A stretch of 64,000 nucleotides of DNA, taken from positions 600,503,452-600,567,451 of the forward strand of contig CM046880.1 of the NCBI GenBank assembly GCA_025667525.1, written 5' to 3'. Both the position numbers and the translations under genes were made by a program. Source of the stretch: Glebionis coronaria. Its lineage: Eukaryota; Streptophyta; Magnoliopsida; Asterales; Asteraceae. The notes under the pieces were generated by a model. It was not told the DNA's origin and searched no databases. It was given only the letters and a program-made list of their open reading frames with translations. This document shows, in pieces, positions 1-10,508 of the stretch. Within the stretch, counting starts at the first letter, position 1. Each line of letters starts with the position of its first letter.

Positions 1-14
1 GGTAAATGTCTGTC

Positions 15-385
15 CTATTGCTTTCCAAAGTCAAGCACACAAGCACACAATATGTCCTCCAGCGTTTGAATAGTTCTCCCACTCTGTCCGCCAGTCTGCC
101 GGTGATAAGCAGTACTCATGTCCAATTGCGTACCCAACACTTTCTGAAGTGATTTCCAGAACTCTGAAGTGAATCTACCATCTCTATCAGAAATTATCGA
201 GATCGGTATTCCATGTTTTGCGACTACTTCCTTTAGGTAAAGTCTCGTAAGCTTATCCATTAAATCATCTTCCTTCATAGCTAAAAAGTGTGCAGATTTC
301 ATAAGTCTATCCACAATTACTAAATTGTGTCATATCCGTTTGTCGTTTTAGGTAGCTTAGTTACGAAATCCATAGTTATGTTTTC
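15..385 (-). pseudogene. Ty3/gypsy integrase core fragment
   Basis: This is the DDE core of the element's integrase, which would insert the cDNA into nuclear DNA. Visible pieces are the first catalytic block (TMDFVTKLP, then [10 protein letters not shown]) and the second Asp in [14 protein letters not shown]. The third block reads [18 protein letters not shown], where functional relatives have a Glu in the QSERT position; here it is Gly. An in-frame stop near 333 separates the first block from the rest. The missing catalytic Glu and the stop both argue for a dead enzyme. The frame is contiguous in order with the zinc-binding piece to its right and is cut by the window edge. Confidence 0.88.
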
Positions 386-919
386 CTACTTCCACATAGG
401 AATTATAGGTTGAACCAACAATCCAGATGGTTTTTGGTGTTCTGTTTTCACTGTAGCGCAAGTCAGACACTTCCCTACATACGTAGCGATTTCAGCTTTC
501 ATATTTGGCCACCAATATAGCTTCTTCATATCCTGATACATTTTGTCAGATCCTGGGTGAATCGAATACTTAGATTTATGTGACTCGTGCATAATCACGT
601 CCCTTAGTCCTCCAAACCGTGGTAACCAACTTCTACCATTCAGACATAGCGTTCCATTAGTGCTAGTCTCCAATTTCTTAGTGACCATTCCCCCTAGTTT
701 CTCATATTCAACATGTTCTGGATTAAGGGCTTCGGTTTGTGCTTCACGAATTTGCACAGGTAAGTTCGGATTGATAACCATAGCTAACGATCTAACTCTA
801 CGTGTCATCAGTTGTTCCTTTCTACTTAGCGCATCCGCCACTACATTGGCCTTCCCAGGGTGGTAGCAGATTTCACAGTCATAATCGCTGAGCAACTCGA
901 TCCATCGACGTTGTCTCAT
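386..919 (-). pseudogene. RNase H C-terminus and integrase zinc-binding domain
   Basis: The first 35 residues are the RNase H C-terminal block ([23 protein letters not shown]), as in plant chromoviruses. The C-terminal third is the integrase HHCC zinc-binding domain: [13 protein letters not shown] supplies the two His and CLTCATVK the two Cys, ending in the linker [10 protein letters not shown]. About 177 residues remain open, so this is one of the better preserved pieces. The frame joins the previous RNase H segment with a break at about 920 and the integrase core with a break at about 385. Confidence 0.9.
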
Positions 920-921
920 GT

Positions 922-1458
<537 letters not shown>

Positions 1459-2694
1459 TTATACTCTTGGCAACCAAAAATCACACTTCGAGAACTTAGC
1501 GTACAATTCCTCCTTCTTAAGCAATTCTAATATTATCTTAAGGTGTTCCTCATGTTCTTTCTCATTCCTTAAGTAAATCAGTATGTCATCGATGAACACA
1601 ATGACAAACTTGTCCAAATACGGTTTACACACCCGGTTCATAAGGTCCATAAACACAGCAGGTGCGTTTGTCAAACCGAATGGCATCACTTGGAACTCAT
1701 AGTGTCCATACCTAGTCCTAAAAGCAGTCTTTGCTACATCTTCCTCACGGACTCTCAATTGGTGATAACAAGACCTAAGGTCAATCTTCGAGTAAACGCT
1801 CGATCCTTGCAACTGATCAAACAGATCATCGATCCTAGGTAACACGTAACGGTTCTTGATGGTAAGTTTGTTCAACTCACGATAGTCGATACACATCCGA
1901 AAACTCCCATCCTTCTTCTTTACAAATAAGACTGGAGCTCCCCAAGGTGAAGAACTCGGTCTTATAAATCCTTTATTAGTCAACTCTTGTAGTTGCGTTG
2001 CTAGTTCTTGCAATTCCGACGATGCTAAACGGTAAGGCGCTTGAGAAACAGGTGCAACTCCCGGTATTAAATCGATCTGGAATTCAACTTGTCTGGCCGG
2101 GGGTAATCCAGGAAAATATTCAGGATAGACTTCCGGAAAATCCCATACGATAGGTACATCTTTCAACCGTTTTTCTTCCGTCTGCTTTTTAGTAACACAG
2201 GCTAAAATTACGTGGCAAACTTCCGACAACAACTTCTGAGCCTTGATACGCGAGATATGGTTCAGTCGTGACTTCCCTTTTCCGTTACTTGTATCCCCTT
2301 GTACCTCCAAAACTTCATCACCAAATGGTAAACGAACCATCTTCTCTTCAAATACAATCGTAGCATGATATCTCGACAACCAATCCATTCCGATAATCAC
2401 GTCAAAACTCCCTAACTCAACAGGCATAAGGTCTATTACGAAAGGATGACCTAGAAGATTTAAAGTGCATCCGCGAAGTGTAGTGTCAGCTTCTATCAAC
2501 TTCCCATTAGCTAACTCAATAGTGTACTTAGTGTCTAAGGGCGAGGGGGTCACATCAAGTAAAACACTAAAAACAATCGACACAAAACTCCTATCGGCTC
2601 CAGTGTCAAATAAAATAGAAGCATAACGACCATTGAGAAGGAACGTACCCGTCACGACGTCGGGGTTTTGTTGCGCTTCTCCTCCTCCTATCAC
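1459..2694 (-). pseudogene. Ty3/gypsy protease and reverse transcriptase fragment
   Basis: This 411-residue open stretch begins in the retropepsin domain ([12 protein letters not shown], catalytic Asp at about residue 30; later [17 protein letters not shown]). It continues into [18 protein letters not shown], then [48 protein letters not shown] and the catalytic FIDDILIY near residue 367. One change in an otherwise near-invariant block is Gly to Cys in DLRS(G)YHQ. It ends at a stop just before the conserved FLGH block. The wording is that of Tekay-like chromoviruses. It is the largest intact frame of the element but lacks gag in frame. Confidence 0.92.
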
Positions 2695-3283
2695 ATAGAC
2701 CCTTCCATGAGCTTCCCCAGCTTTAGCAATCTTTCCTTGGTCCTTACTCTTTTTCTTTGGGCACTCATTGTTGTAGTGTCCCTTTTGCTGACATTCAAAA
2801 CAAGTGACGTTGGCTTTCGGGTTGGGTGGTGACTTACATCTCTAGCAATGTGTACAGTTTTCTTGTAGTTGTGACATTGTACATTACATTGTCCATTATG
2901 GTGACACTTGCATCGGTTGCATAAAGGTAACGTCCCATTGTATACTCCCTTTTCCCCAGTACCAACAGTGTACGCCTTCACGGTTTCTTACCTCTTATTC
3001 GGATAGTTCCCATGGTTGTTCCTTTGGTTATTTCCCCATTTTCTCTTGTTGTCCGCGACATTTCCAGCATTTTCTCGAACAAGATCAGACTGTGACCCAT
3101 CTTTATAGCATCACTAACTTTTGTCGATCCAGACGATGTCACATTCCCTTGAACTCTACCAGGTAAACCCCAAATGTAGCGCTCAACCTTCTTTTCTTCA
3201 TCTGGTACCATTCCAGGACATAGCAAACACAACTCTTGGAACCTCCTACTGTACGCACCAATGTCATAAAACAAACCAACTTA
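2691..3283 (-). pseudogene. gag fragment of Ty3/gypsy element
   Basis: Two overlapping frames cover the C-terminal half of gag. The upstream piece (to about 3274) has the capsid-like block SRRFQELCLLCPGMVPDEEK followed by VERYIWGLPGRVQGNV. The downstream piece has Cys/His-rich zinc-knuckle remnants (CNRCKCHHNGQC and a second degenerate knuckle). The gag N-terminal region, about 100 residues or more, is absent because homology ends near 3283. At least one frameshift lies near 2980. In an intact element this protein packages the RNA. Confidence 0.82.
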
Positions 3284-4069
3284 CATTGACACCTTAATTT
3301 ATTTTGTGTATTGTATTACTGTATGTTATCATGAATTTTTCTTTGATGAAATTACAAATACCAACATTTTGTTGATAAGTGTGTGATAGTTTAGCAAAAG
3401 AGAGACATGTTTGGGATTAAATGTCTGGTTGAAGAAACTTGAAAGCATGGTGTGATTTATGAATATCTGGAAACTGATATATAGAAAACTTTTGAAATAT
3501 AAAATCTGAGATTTGTTAAGATTATATTTCTTACATTATGCTCAGGTGATCTTGTTGTGCTTGATATTCTGAGACCTATAAGCTACCTCTAGGCAGGAGA
3601 AGATTTAGTGTCAAACACATATATTAGTGAATGGTTTACTAGGATGGAGAAGGAAATGAAGCCCGCTTGCATTAAGAGGGATACAAACTAGTTAAGAGTC
3701 GTCAACTAATGGGTATACTTGAATTCAAATTAGTAATGTTGGATTGTAAATGGATTACTTATGGTTAAATGAAACCGAGGTTCTTTTATTCTTTCTTTGT
3801 TTCCGTCAGTCGCTTTCTTTTTATTGTTCCATCTGTCCGCCTTTAAATCAATTTCGCCTTTGAATCAACTCACACTAATATAGAAAGCCCGATTGCAGGC
3901 CATAACGGCCTATTTTCTACGATTACTGTAACACACACTTCAAACTAACAGTCCGTAATCACCCTTAAAGACAGTGCATCTCCACACATCGGTTAAGGGT
4001 CTCTAAATTACATTGCAATATATAAACATGTACATTAATTAATACCCAGGACTAATCTCAAAATGCTTA
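3284..4069. other. unassigned AT-rich DNA
   Basis: No ORF, terminal repeat or recognisable domain is seen. The left edge is the truncation point of the chromovirus. The sequence is AT-rich and non-repetitive by eye. Confidence 0.6.
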
Positions 4070-4715
4070 GTTTTCTCATGTAAAACAGGATTTGCAGAAT
4101 TTGGATTGCAGAACTATTATCACAATGTATTGGAATTGGGAGAGAGATATTAACATTCAATTCAGTCAGGATTTATAGAATCCAAATGATTCACAAGTGA
4201 CAGTATTCATTGCTTTATATTATGCCTCAGCAGAATATTTTGCAAGCATAGACTGCTTCTTACTTTTCCATGATATAAGAGAATTACCCACAAACACAGA
4301 ATATCCAGTTACAGACCTTCTTGTAGCCTTACATTTTGCCCAATCAGAATCAACATAAACATTTAATTCAAGATTACTTTTAGAAGAAGAAATATATTTT
4401 TAGGTGAATTCTTTAAGTATCTTAGAACTCTAAAAGCAAGTTTTAAATGTGATTCTAAAGGTGCAAGCATGAACTGACTAAGAACATATACTGCTGATAT
4501 TTGGTCTTGTATGAGTTAAGTAAATCAATTTACCTACCAGTTTCTGGTGATTATTAATACCAATAAGAGGTATGTCTATAACATGTTTATTCTTAATAGA
4601 AGTGACTTTAGTTTTTATAGGAGTACCACAGGGTTTTCATGCTAGCATACCAAACTCTGAAAGTACTTCCAAACAATACTTCCTTTTAGTTAAAAACAAA
4701 CTGTTATTAGAATCA
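4070..4715 (-). pseudogene. Ty1/copia RT-RNase H remnant
   Basis: Conceptual translation of the minus strand, allowing frame changes and stops, gives the end of a copia polyprotein. Recognisable blocks are KLVGKLIYLTHTRPDIS near 4540, the LSQFM and LRYLKNSP blocks near 4470-4410, a [13 protein letters not shown] RNase H start near 4340, and [14 protein letters not shown] with KKQS and AEAEYKA near 4300-4230. This RT-to-RNase H order is diagnostic of Ty1/copia. No LTRs were found around it and no frame is open for more than a few dozen codons. It is an old, unbounded fragment that stops where a short fragment of the dispersed A/B unit begins. Confidence 0.8.
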
Positions 4716-4783
4716 ATATCTCACTAATAAATAGATTTCATGTTGCATATTTTAATTCTTTAGATAAATGACAATACTTTTCT
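4716..4783 (+). repeat. short third fragment (copy C) of the dispersed A/B unit
   Basis: This stretch closely matches copy A from 9351 and copy B from about 55985, sharing the run around atttcatgttgcatatttta and the following gacaatac/attttt segment. It directly abuts the Ty1/copia remnant on its left and fades after about 70 bp. Confidence 0.7.
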
Positions 4784-4859
4784 TTACGTACAAGATTTTA
4801 TTTTTATTTCTTTGACAAAAAAGACACATCATTCCATAGTAGACGAAAGTACATATTTA

Positions 4860-5312
4860 ATAATCCAAACACTCACACAACTTGAAATACTACCACGTAA
4901 TCTCATAAAAACCATTAAGCGCTAAGGACACAATGCTATGAGCTACTCTATTTCCCTCGCGTTTGACAAAAGACCAACTACAAACGCCAAAAAGACATTG
5001 AGTGGATGATATGTGTGAAAAATGACTCGCAATCTATAGCAAGATAACTTTATTATTAAGCGCCTTAACTAAATACAATGAGTGTGTCTCGAATACAACA
5101 GGGGCTATATTAAGTGCATGAGTCATCGCTGAATGAACATCTTTTGGTTTGGCTTTTGGGGGAGAACTTGCACAAAACTCTAAGCGAGCACATGAAAATA
5201 AGACGTCACCATTGTAGTCACGTGCTACGAATCACAAACCCGCTTTTCCAGACTCTTTTTTCCACGCATGTTCATAGTTAACTTTTACGTGTCCAGCCAC
5301 ACACTTGAATGA
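4860..5312 (-). pseudogene. RNase H-like (RVT_3-type) domain remnant
   Basis: Frame-hopping translation of the minus strand gives blocks of the plant RNase H-like domain found at the end of LINE reverse transcriptases and in stand-alone host copies: VARDYNGDVLFSCARLE near 5220, then ALNIAPVVFETHSLYLVKAL near 5100. The diagnostic SWSFVKREGNRVAHSIVSLA is near 4950. In the family the acidic residues of the first and second blocks and the final VxRxxNxxAH motif form the RNase H fold. Stops and at least two frameshifts are present, so this is a pseudogene. I cannot tell whether it derives from a LINE or from a single-domain gene; no RT part is adjacent. Confidence 0.72.
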
Positions 5313-5317
5313 GTGTT

Positions 5318-5560
5318 ATGAATGATGAAAACGTAAAACTATTCTTGAAAACGTAAAAATACTGAAGAAAACATAAATTTACCGTCAAATACATAAATTT
5401 ACTGACGAAAACGTAATTTTACTGCCAAAAACGTAAAATTACTGACGAAAACGTAAAAAACTGACAAACGCATAAAATTACTGACGAAAACGTAAAAATT
5501 CGTACAAGAACGTGAAAAGAATGATGAAAACGTAAAAGTACTGATGAAGATGTCATAAAC
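5318..5560. repeat. degenerate tandem repeat, period about 20 bp
   Basis: Units of the form actgacgaaaacgtaaaatt recur about ten times with substitutions and small indels. The array is AT-rich and non-coding; the open minus-strand frame through it is a by-product of the repeat. Confidence 0.85.
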
Positions 5561-5654
5561 GAATAAAAGGTAAAAAGATCATGAAAACATAAAATATTAA
5601 CAAAATAAACTAAGTTCGAATAATTAGTCAATTGTAATATCTTTTATTTTGCCC

Positions 5655-5880
5655 TATGCCCGTTTATCCCGGACGTGTTTGGCCTGCGGCCGTTTGGCCC
5701 GCGGCCGTTTGGCCCGCGGCCGTTTGGCCCGCGGCCGTTTGGCCCGCGACCGTTTGGCCTGCGGCCGTTTGGCCCGCGGCCGTTTGGCCCGCGCCCGTTT
5801 AGCCTAAAATTTAAAAATCACATATTTAGCCCGTGCCTATTTTAGCCCGTCCTCATTTTGCTCGGTGCCCCATGCCCGCC
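5655..5880. repeat. GC-rich 15-bp minisatellite
   Basis: The unit cgtttggcccgcggc is repeated about nine times nearly perfectly between 5680 and 5800, with looser related units (cgtttagcc, gcccgtcc) on the right to about 5880. It is a sharp GC-rich island in AT-rich DNA. The unit contains the partly palindromic core gcccgcggc. Confidence 0.9.
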
Positions 5881-6265
5881 CGTCCGTTTTGCCGCCTGTA
5901 GTTGTATAATATGTACAATAAGATGTATTATTCATTTTAGGAGTATTTTTAGAATACTATCAATTAGGGTGTTTAATATCAATACTACATATAAAAGAGA
6001 TTACTATCTCTCTTATTAATTATTTAAGTAGTACAAATTTATATCCATATTGTAGAAGCTATCTATGTCATACATTTAAGTAATACACATTTAAATAATT
6101 AATATTTATATGCACATTGTACAAATTAATATAACACTTCAGTTATAATAAAACTTAATATAAAATAGTTTACGATAGTTATTACTATAAATTTTCGTCA
6201 TACATGAATTCGTTATTATTAAAATACGTAATCAAACAATACTGCTCGCCTACAATATAATTACA

Positions 6266-6303
6266 GGGTACCCGCCGCCGCATAACACGGGTACCTTGTT
6301 AGT
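6266..6303 (+). other. Helitron-like 3' terminus (copy A, mutated)
   Basis: An inverted repeat (gggtacccg / cgggtacct) is followed after a few bases by TTAG|T. In copy B the same site is a perfect 9-bp stem followed by CTAG|T, the canonical Helitron 3' end. No matching 5' TC end has been identified. Confidence 0.4.
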
Positions 6304-6598
6304 ATTAATTAATGTGTATTTGTAACATATTTTTTATAACATGTATTAATTAAAATAATTTTGAAAAGGGATGGTAATTCTTGATTGATTTGTACAATAT
6401 GCTCTAAATTTGTATTACTTAAAAAGTTACTGATGAAAAAGTGCATAAGATGGTTATATAATCATGCTTAAATGACTTGTACAATATGTTTTAAAATTTG
6501 TATTATATAAAAATTTAATAAAAAAGAGTGCATAAAATTTTTTATATGTATCTTTTTTTTTGTTATAAAATTATTTAAGCTGTATGAGCTTCAAGAAC

Positions 6599-7282
6599 TA
6601 GGGGTGTTCAAAAAAACCGAGAAACCGACGAACCGAGCCGAACCGCTTAGTCCGAAACCGAAAAACCCGAAACCGAAAAAACCGAAACTGAAAAAACCCG
6701 CTTATAACGGTTCGGTTACGGTTTTCATTTTTAGATATCCGTGGTTAACCGAACCGAACCGCACATATTATACATGAAATTTTTAACTAAATATTCAAAT
6801 TATATTACATGTATTAATTGTATTAGTACCCTCTTAATGTCAACTATTTTAAACATGTATATGTAAATTTAGTTATTGTGATCGTAGTTTATAAATATGG
6901 AATAAATACTTTTTAGTTAATATGTTATTTATGAATATTCTAAATTTCTAATGCATTTTTTGTAACGAAATAATTTTTATACGATTTTTAGCTATTCAAT
7001 GTCATTGAGTTATACGAAAACGACATTCTATGTTCTAAACCATGTTATTATTTATAAACTAAAACTCGATGAAACTTATAAAATGGTTAACCTTGACCCG
7101 AACCGTGGATAACCGCTCATTTCGGGTAACCGATTGACCCGAACCGTGGATAACCGCTCATTTCGGGTAACCGATTGTCCGGTTAACCGCCTTGTACGGT
7201 TCGGTTACGGATAGTAAATTTAACCGATGGATAGTCAAAATCGTCTAACTAAACGAACCGAACCAACCCGTGAACACCCCTA
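6599..7282. mobile_element. non-autonomous hAT-like element with 8-bp TSD
   Basis: The ends are perfect inverted repeats TAGGGGTGTTCA / TGAACACCCCTA. They are flanked on both sides by TCAAGAAC (6591-6598 and 7283-7290), an 8-bp duplication as made by hAT transposases. The 684-bp element has no transposase ORF. The subterminal arms are rich in CCGAACC / GGTTCGG motifs. A 41-bp unit (cccgaaccgtggataaccgc and onward) is tandemly duplicated at about 7097-7178. Copy B near 49370 retains the undisturbed tcaagaac site, so the insertion is directly verified by an empty site in the same window. Confidence 0.95.
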
Positions 7283-8244
7283 TCAAGAACCCTCGGAGAA
7301 GTCAAATAGATAAAATACAAATTTTTTTTCAAGTTTTTTACTTTTAAGCGCTAGAGATGTTAAACGTTCCCCTCTAGTTTGCACATGTTAGTTTCTGTTA
7401 CTGTTACAAAATAATGTTTAACCATTCGTTTTACTGTTATATTTTTTTGGATTATATTAGTACCATTTTCGGATCACGTTCGGCCCCTCTTAACTATAAA
7501 CTATAAATAGTGGGACCGCCGCTGAATATGCACATGGGGAAGTGAGGTTTTTATATGCTGCACAAGCTAAAGGTATGAAGTGTGTGAGATAGTTTGTGGT
7601 ATAATATTGTGAGATTCTTATAATTGATAAAAAAAACAAAAAAAGTATGATCACCCCTGTAAAAGATTAAATTTAGTTGAAAGAAACCGTTAACCGTATC
7701 TAAATTCTATCATCTGCATTGTGTTTTGTGTTTTGATAGGTTTTGAGCTAATGAACTACTATTGGTTTGAACAACAGTAACATGTTTAAACAAGGTTTCC
7801 CAAACAGTAAGTAGAGCTAGCCAGACATATATGAGAAAATTAGCATTGTCTAGTCAAAGGATAAGTTGAACAAGTGCATAAATATCTTTTCATTCACGAC
7901 AGACAAATGCTATCATCAAGTCTATAGCAGAATATTAAGAAAAAAACAAGGCAATTTAACCACTAATTATGACATGGAAAACGGCATCACATTATTAACA
8001 GAGAACAGATCCCTTGTTATTATGGTTTGTCCCATGGTGGAGATGACTGCATAGAGGTGGTAGCACATGGCTGAGAATTGTCTGTATAACCTTCACCCTG
8101 CCCCTTATTATAAGGGTAGTTCTGCAATGATAGAAAAGTAAAAAACATAAAATATGTTTTAGCAGACGATATTATCATAGATACTGGCTAAAAATTGAAT
8201 GATTAGCACGACTAACTAACAAGATTGAAAAACTAACCACGAAT

Positions 8245-8490
8245 GAAGGGAATACAGGGAATGGAAGGAATGAAGGGTACAATGCACGCCAAACATGTAT
8301 ACGATTCCGGTTAATTCCTGGTACCAAGAGATGCTTCTGAAGTGTGTCTGGTTCACTGCTCCAACCCCAAATATCCGATGTCCCATCATCCTTCTTTTGA
8401 ATAGAATGAGCTCCTTTAATAATATGCTCTAGTTTTTTTATCCAATCTTTATCATCAGCAGATTCAGAAGGCACATTGATATTGAAGTTC
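8245..8490 (-). pseudogene. exon-like fragment 2 of an unidentified gene (copy A)
   Basis: Minus-strand reading follows a good acceptor (a pyrimidine-rich stretch ending ttgcag) and opens into a frame of about 75 residues. It contains ADDKDWIKKLEHIIKGAHS and GTSDIWGWSSEPDTLQKH. I do not recognise the family. The same segment in copy B has an in-frame stop (LEH to LE*), a one-base change in a T run and several substitutions, so at least copy B is non-functional. With the next fragment upstream it looks like two exons separated by about 95 bp. It may be a captured gene piece. Confidence 0.45.
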
Positions 8491-8589
8491 TGCAATGAAC
8501 AAGAAACATAGCAATATCAATAAAAAAAATTTTTCTAAAAAGGGTCGGAAATAAATCATTAATAAAAAATAAAAAAACAAAAAAAAAAA

Positions 8590-8758
8590 CTAACAAGGTA
8601 TTGCTCGGGCTCTCCATATTGCCAATGCAATAGCTGTGCTCTTTTTCCTTCTTTCTGCAGACATGTCATAAGCTTGTTTGTTTCCGCGTAACACGATACA
8701 TATAGCCTCCCATCGTCCCTATTTAGGAGACTTTTGATTCCTTTAATATGACCAACCA
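8590..8758 (-). pseudogene. exon-like fragment 1 of an unidentified gene (copy A)
   Basis: A minus-strand frame of about 55 residues includes GHIKGIKSLLNRDDGRLYVS and KLMTCLQKEGKRAQLLHWQY. It ends at a plausible donor (CTT|GTTAGT) just before an A/T-rich run that would be a short intron leading to fragment 2. No acceptor is evident on its upstream side. The peptide is identical in copy B (50556-50733), consistent with recent duplication or constraint. I cannot name the protein. Confidence 0.45.
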
Positions 8759-9768
8759 ACAGACCAAAAAGAAAGAAAACAAGTTAGCAGATAAATTATG
8801 TATGGAAAGTTACAGGTAGATTGTTAAATCGAAAACATGCATATACTTTGAACACTTTTCCCAATCTTGATCATTGTTTTACCCAAATTAGCATTATTCC
8901 CGATAAGGATAAGGGTGAAGGTCTGCGATGATAAAACATAATAGTATTAGAAGAAGATTGACGGAGAAACTATATAGTTCATGTTTAGTATTATTTGTGA
9001 AAAAAAAGAAAAAAAGAACGGACAATCAAGTTTTCCTTCTTTTCCATGAATGGACAGAATTCCTTCTTCGTTTCCATGGATGCCGAAGCAGACCTTTTCC
9101 TACAAAAAAACATATTCGGGTTTATTGAATGGATTGTGAAGATGAAGATGACATGATACCAATATTTATAGTAGAGTATACACGGATTAATTACAGGAAG
9201 TAAATCTTGTGATTTTTGCGACTTTATCTTATTTTTCATTCGCTTCTATTCTTAAAGTCTGATAACAAGATCTCTCCATATAATTTCCTTGTAGCATATA
9301 ATAGAATGAAAAGCAAGTCTAAAACCAAAATTAGAAGATTTGGGTTGATTATATCTCACTAATAAATAGATTTCATGTTGCATATTTTAATTCTTTAGAT
9401 TTATGACAATATTTTTCATTATATGATTGTGATGCTAAAATATTTAATGAGCAATAATTTTCGGTTCTTAAAAACAAATACCATTTTACTTATATAAGGT
9501 TAAGTTTTATGGACACGGAGAAATCTATGAAACCGACAAAATGAGTCGAGTGACCACGAAAAAGGATAGCCAAGAAACCAAAACCAGAAAAGAACGAAGC
9601 CGGAAATACCCACTGTTCTTTTGATTTTTTATTTTCAATATCGGCGGTTACCCGATCCATCCATGTTTAATACATGCCAATCGTGGTTAACTTAGATGCT
9701 TTGTTGTTGTGTTGAATTGAATGTACATTAAACTTTGTTATAGAGTTGTAATGCATATATTTATAAAA

Positions 9769-9812
9769 CTAAGCGAGTACCGCGCATAGCGGCGAAAATC
9801 GCATAGCCACTG
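9769..9812 (-). other. Helitron-like 3' terminus on minus strand (copy A)
   Basis: On the minus strand the sequence reads a GC hairpin (CCGC-TATGC-GCGG), then about 10 nt, then CTTAG; copy B has CTAG|T here (56423-56426). A hairpin shortly before CTRR is the Helitron 3' signature. The 5' end was not found. Confidence 0.4.
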
Positions 9813-10508
9813 ATAATTAACGATACACAATGTTGTGGTAAGATCCATTAACCCAAATTGCATTAACATGTGGCATGTGGCATGTGGCAGATAATTAACA
9901 ATACTCTTTGTTGTGATAATTTAGTTCATGTAAATTCTTTGAGAGTGCGATAATGGCTTTCTATTAAAAGTTTTGCCTTTGTCAAAGCGAAATGAGTCAC
10001 CAACAATTGAAAGTGGATACTCATGAAAAATAGCCATAAAAATCATTTTTGAAAATGTGGTCGTAAAAGAAATTAGTTGAATAATAAGCATAACTTATGA
10101 ATTGAGCTATTTATATTCAAGCATAACCATATGCATACATGGTATATATTCTCGACATATAATTACACTAAAAAACTATTAATGTCCAAAACTGATGAAT
10201 TGAGCTTGGAGGTGATCTTTGTGATATCAATAAATATTTATATACGATAATCACGCTCGAGCAAGCCGACAATCAGAGTGTGAAATAGGACTTTTGTACT
10301 ACATTCTACAGGTTGGACCTAGTTCTGATAGGCACTGAGATCTTTCTATGATCTGGTTGTAGGACCTGTAATGGCTGTCTACGATGTTGGTAGTTTTTGG
10401 TGCATGTTGGTTAACCCGGAACACCTCTTGTCCAAGCTATATCATTTTTTTGATATAGAATGTCAAGTACTTTTTTAGTAAAGCTTCATAATATAAATGA
10501 TTTTAGAA

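Larger units (their letters stand above)
6126..10508. repeat. dispersed unit, copy A
   Basis: This block is collinear with 48892-57165 at high identity (low-to-mid nineties percent by eye). It contains, from left, a hairpin with a CTAG-like end, exon-like fragments on the minus strand, and a second hairpin with a CTAG-like end on the minus strand. Copy A carries a hAT-like element absent from copy B; copy B carries a LINE fragment and an LTR element absent from copy A. Copy B also lacks about 105 bp corresponding to 7870-7975. Similarity starts and stops abruptly and no long terminal repeats bound it. It could be a segmental duplication or an unrecognised mobile element. Confidence 0.85.

Noticed and set aside
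5655..5880. CRISPR-like array
   Set aside because: The 15-bp units are contiguous with no unique spacers, in a plant genome; it is a minisatellite.
7866..8054. Small plus-strand ORF in copy A
   Set aside because: Most of its start lies in a segment absent from copy B and no domain is recognisable.
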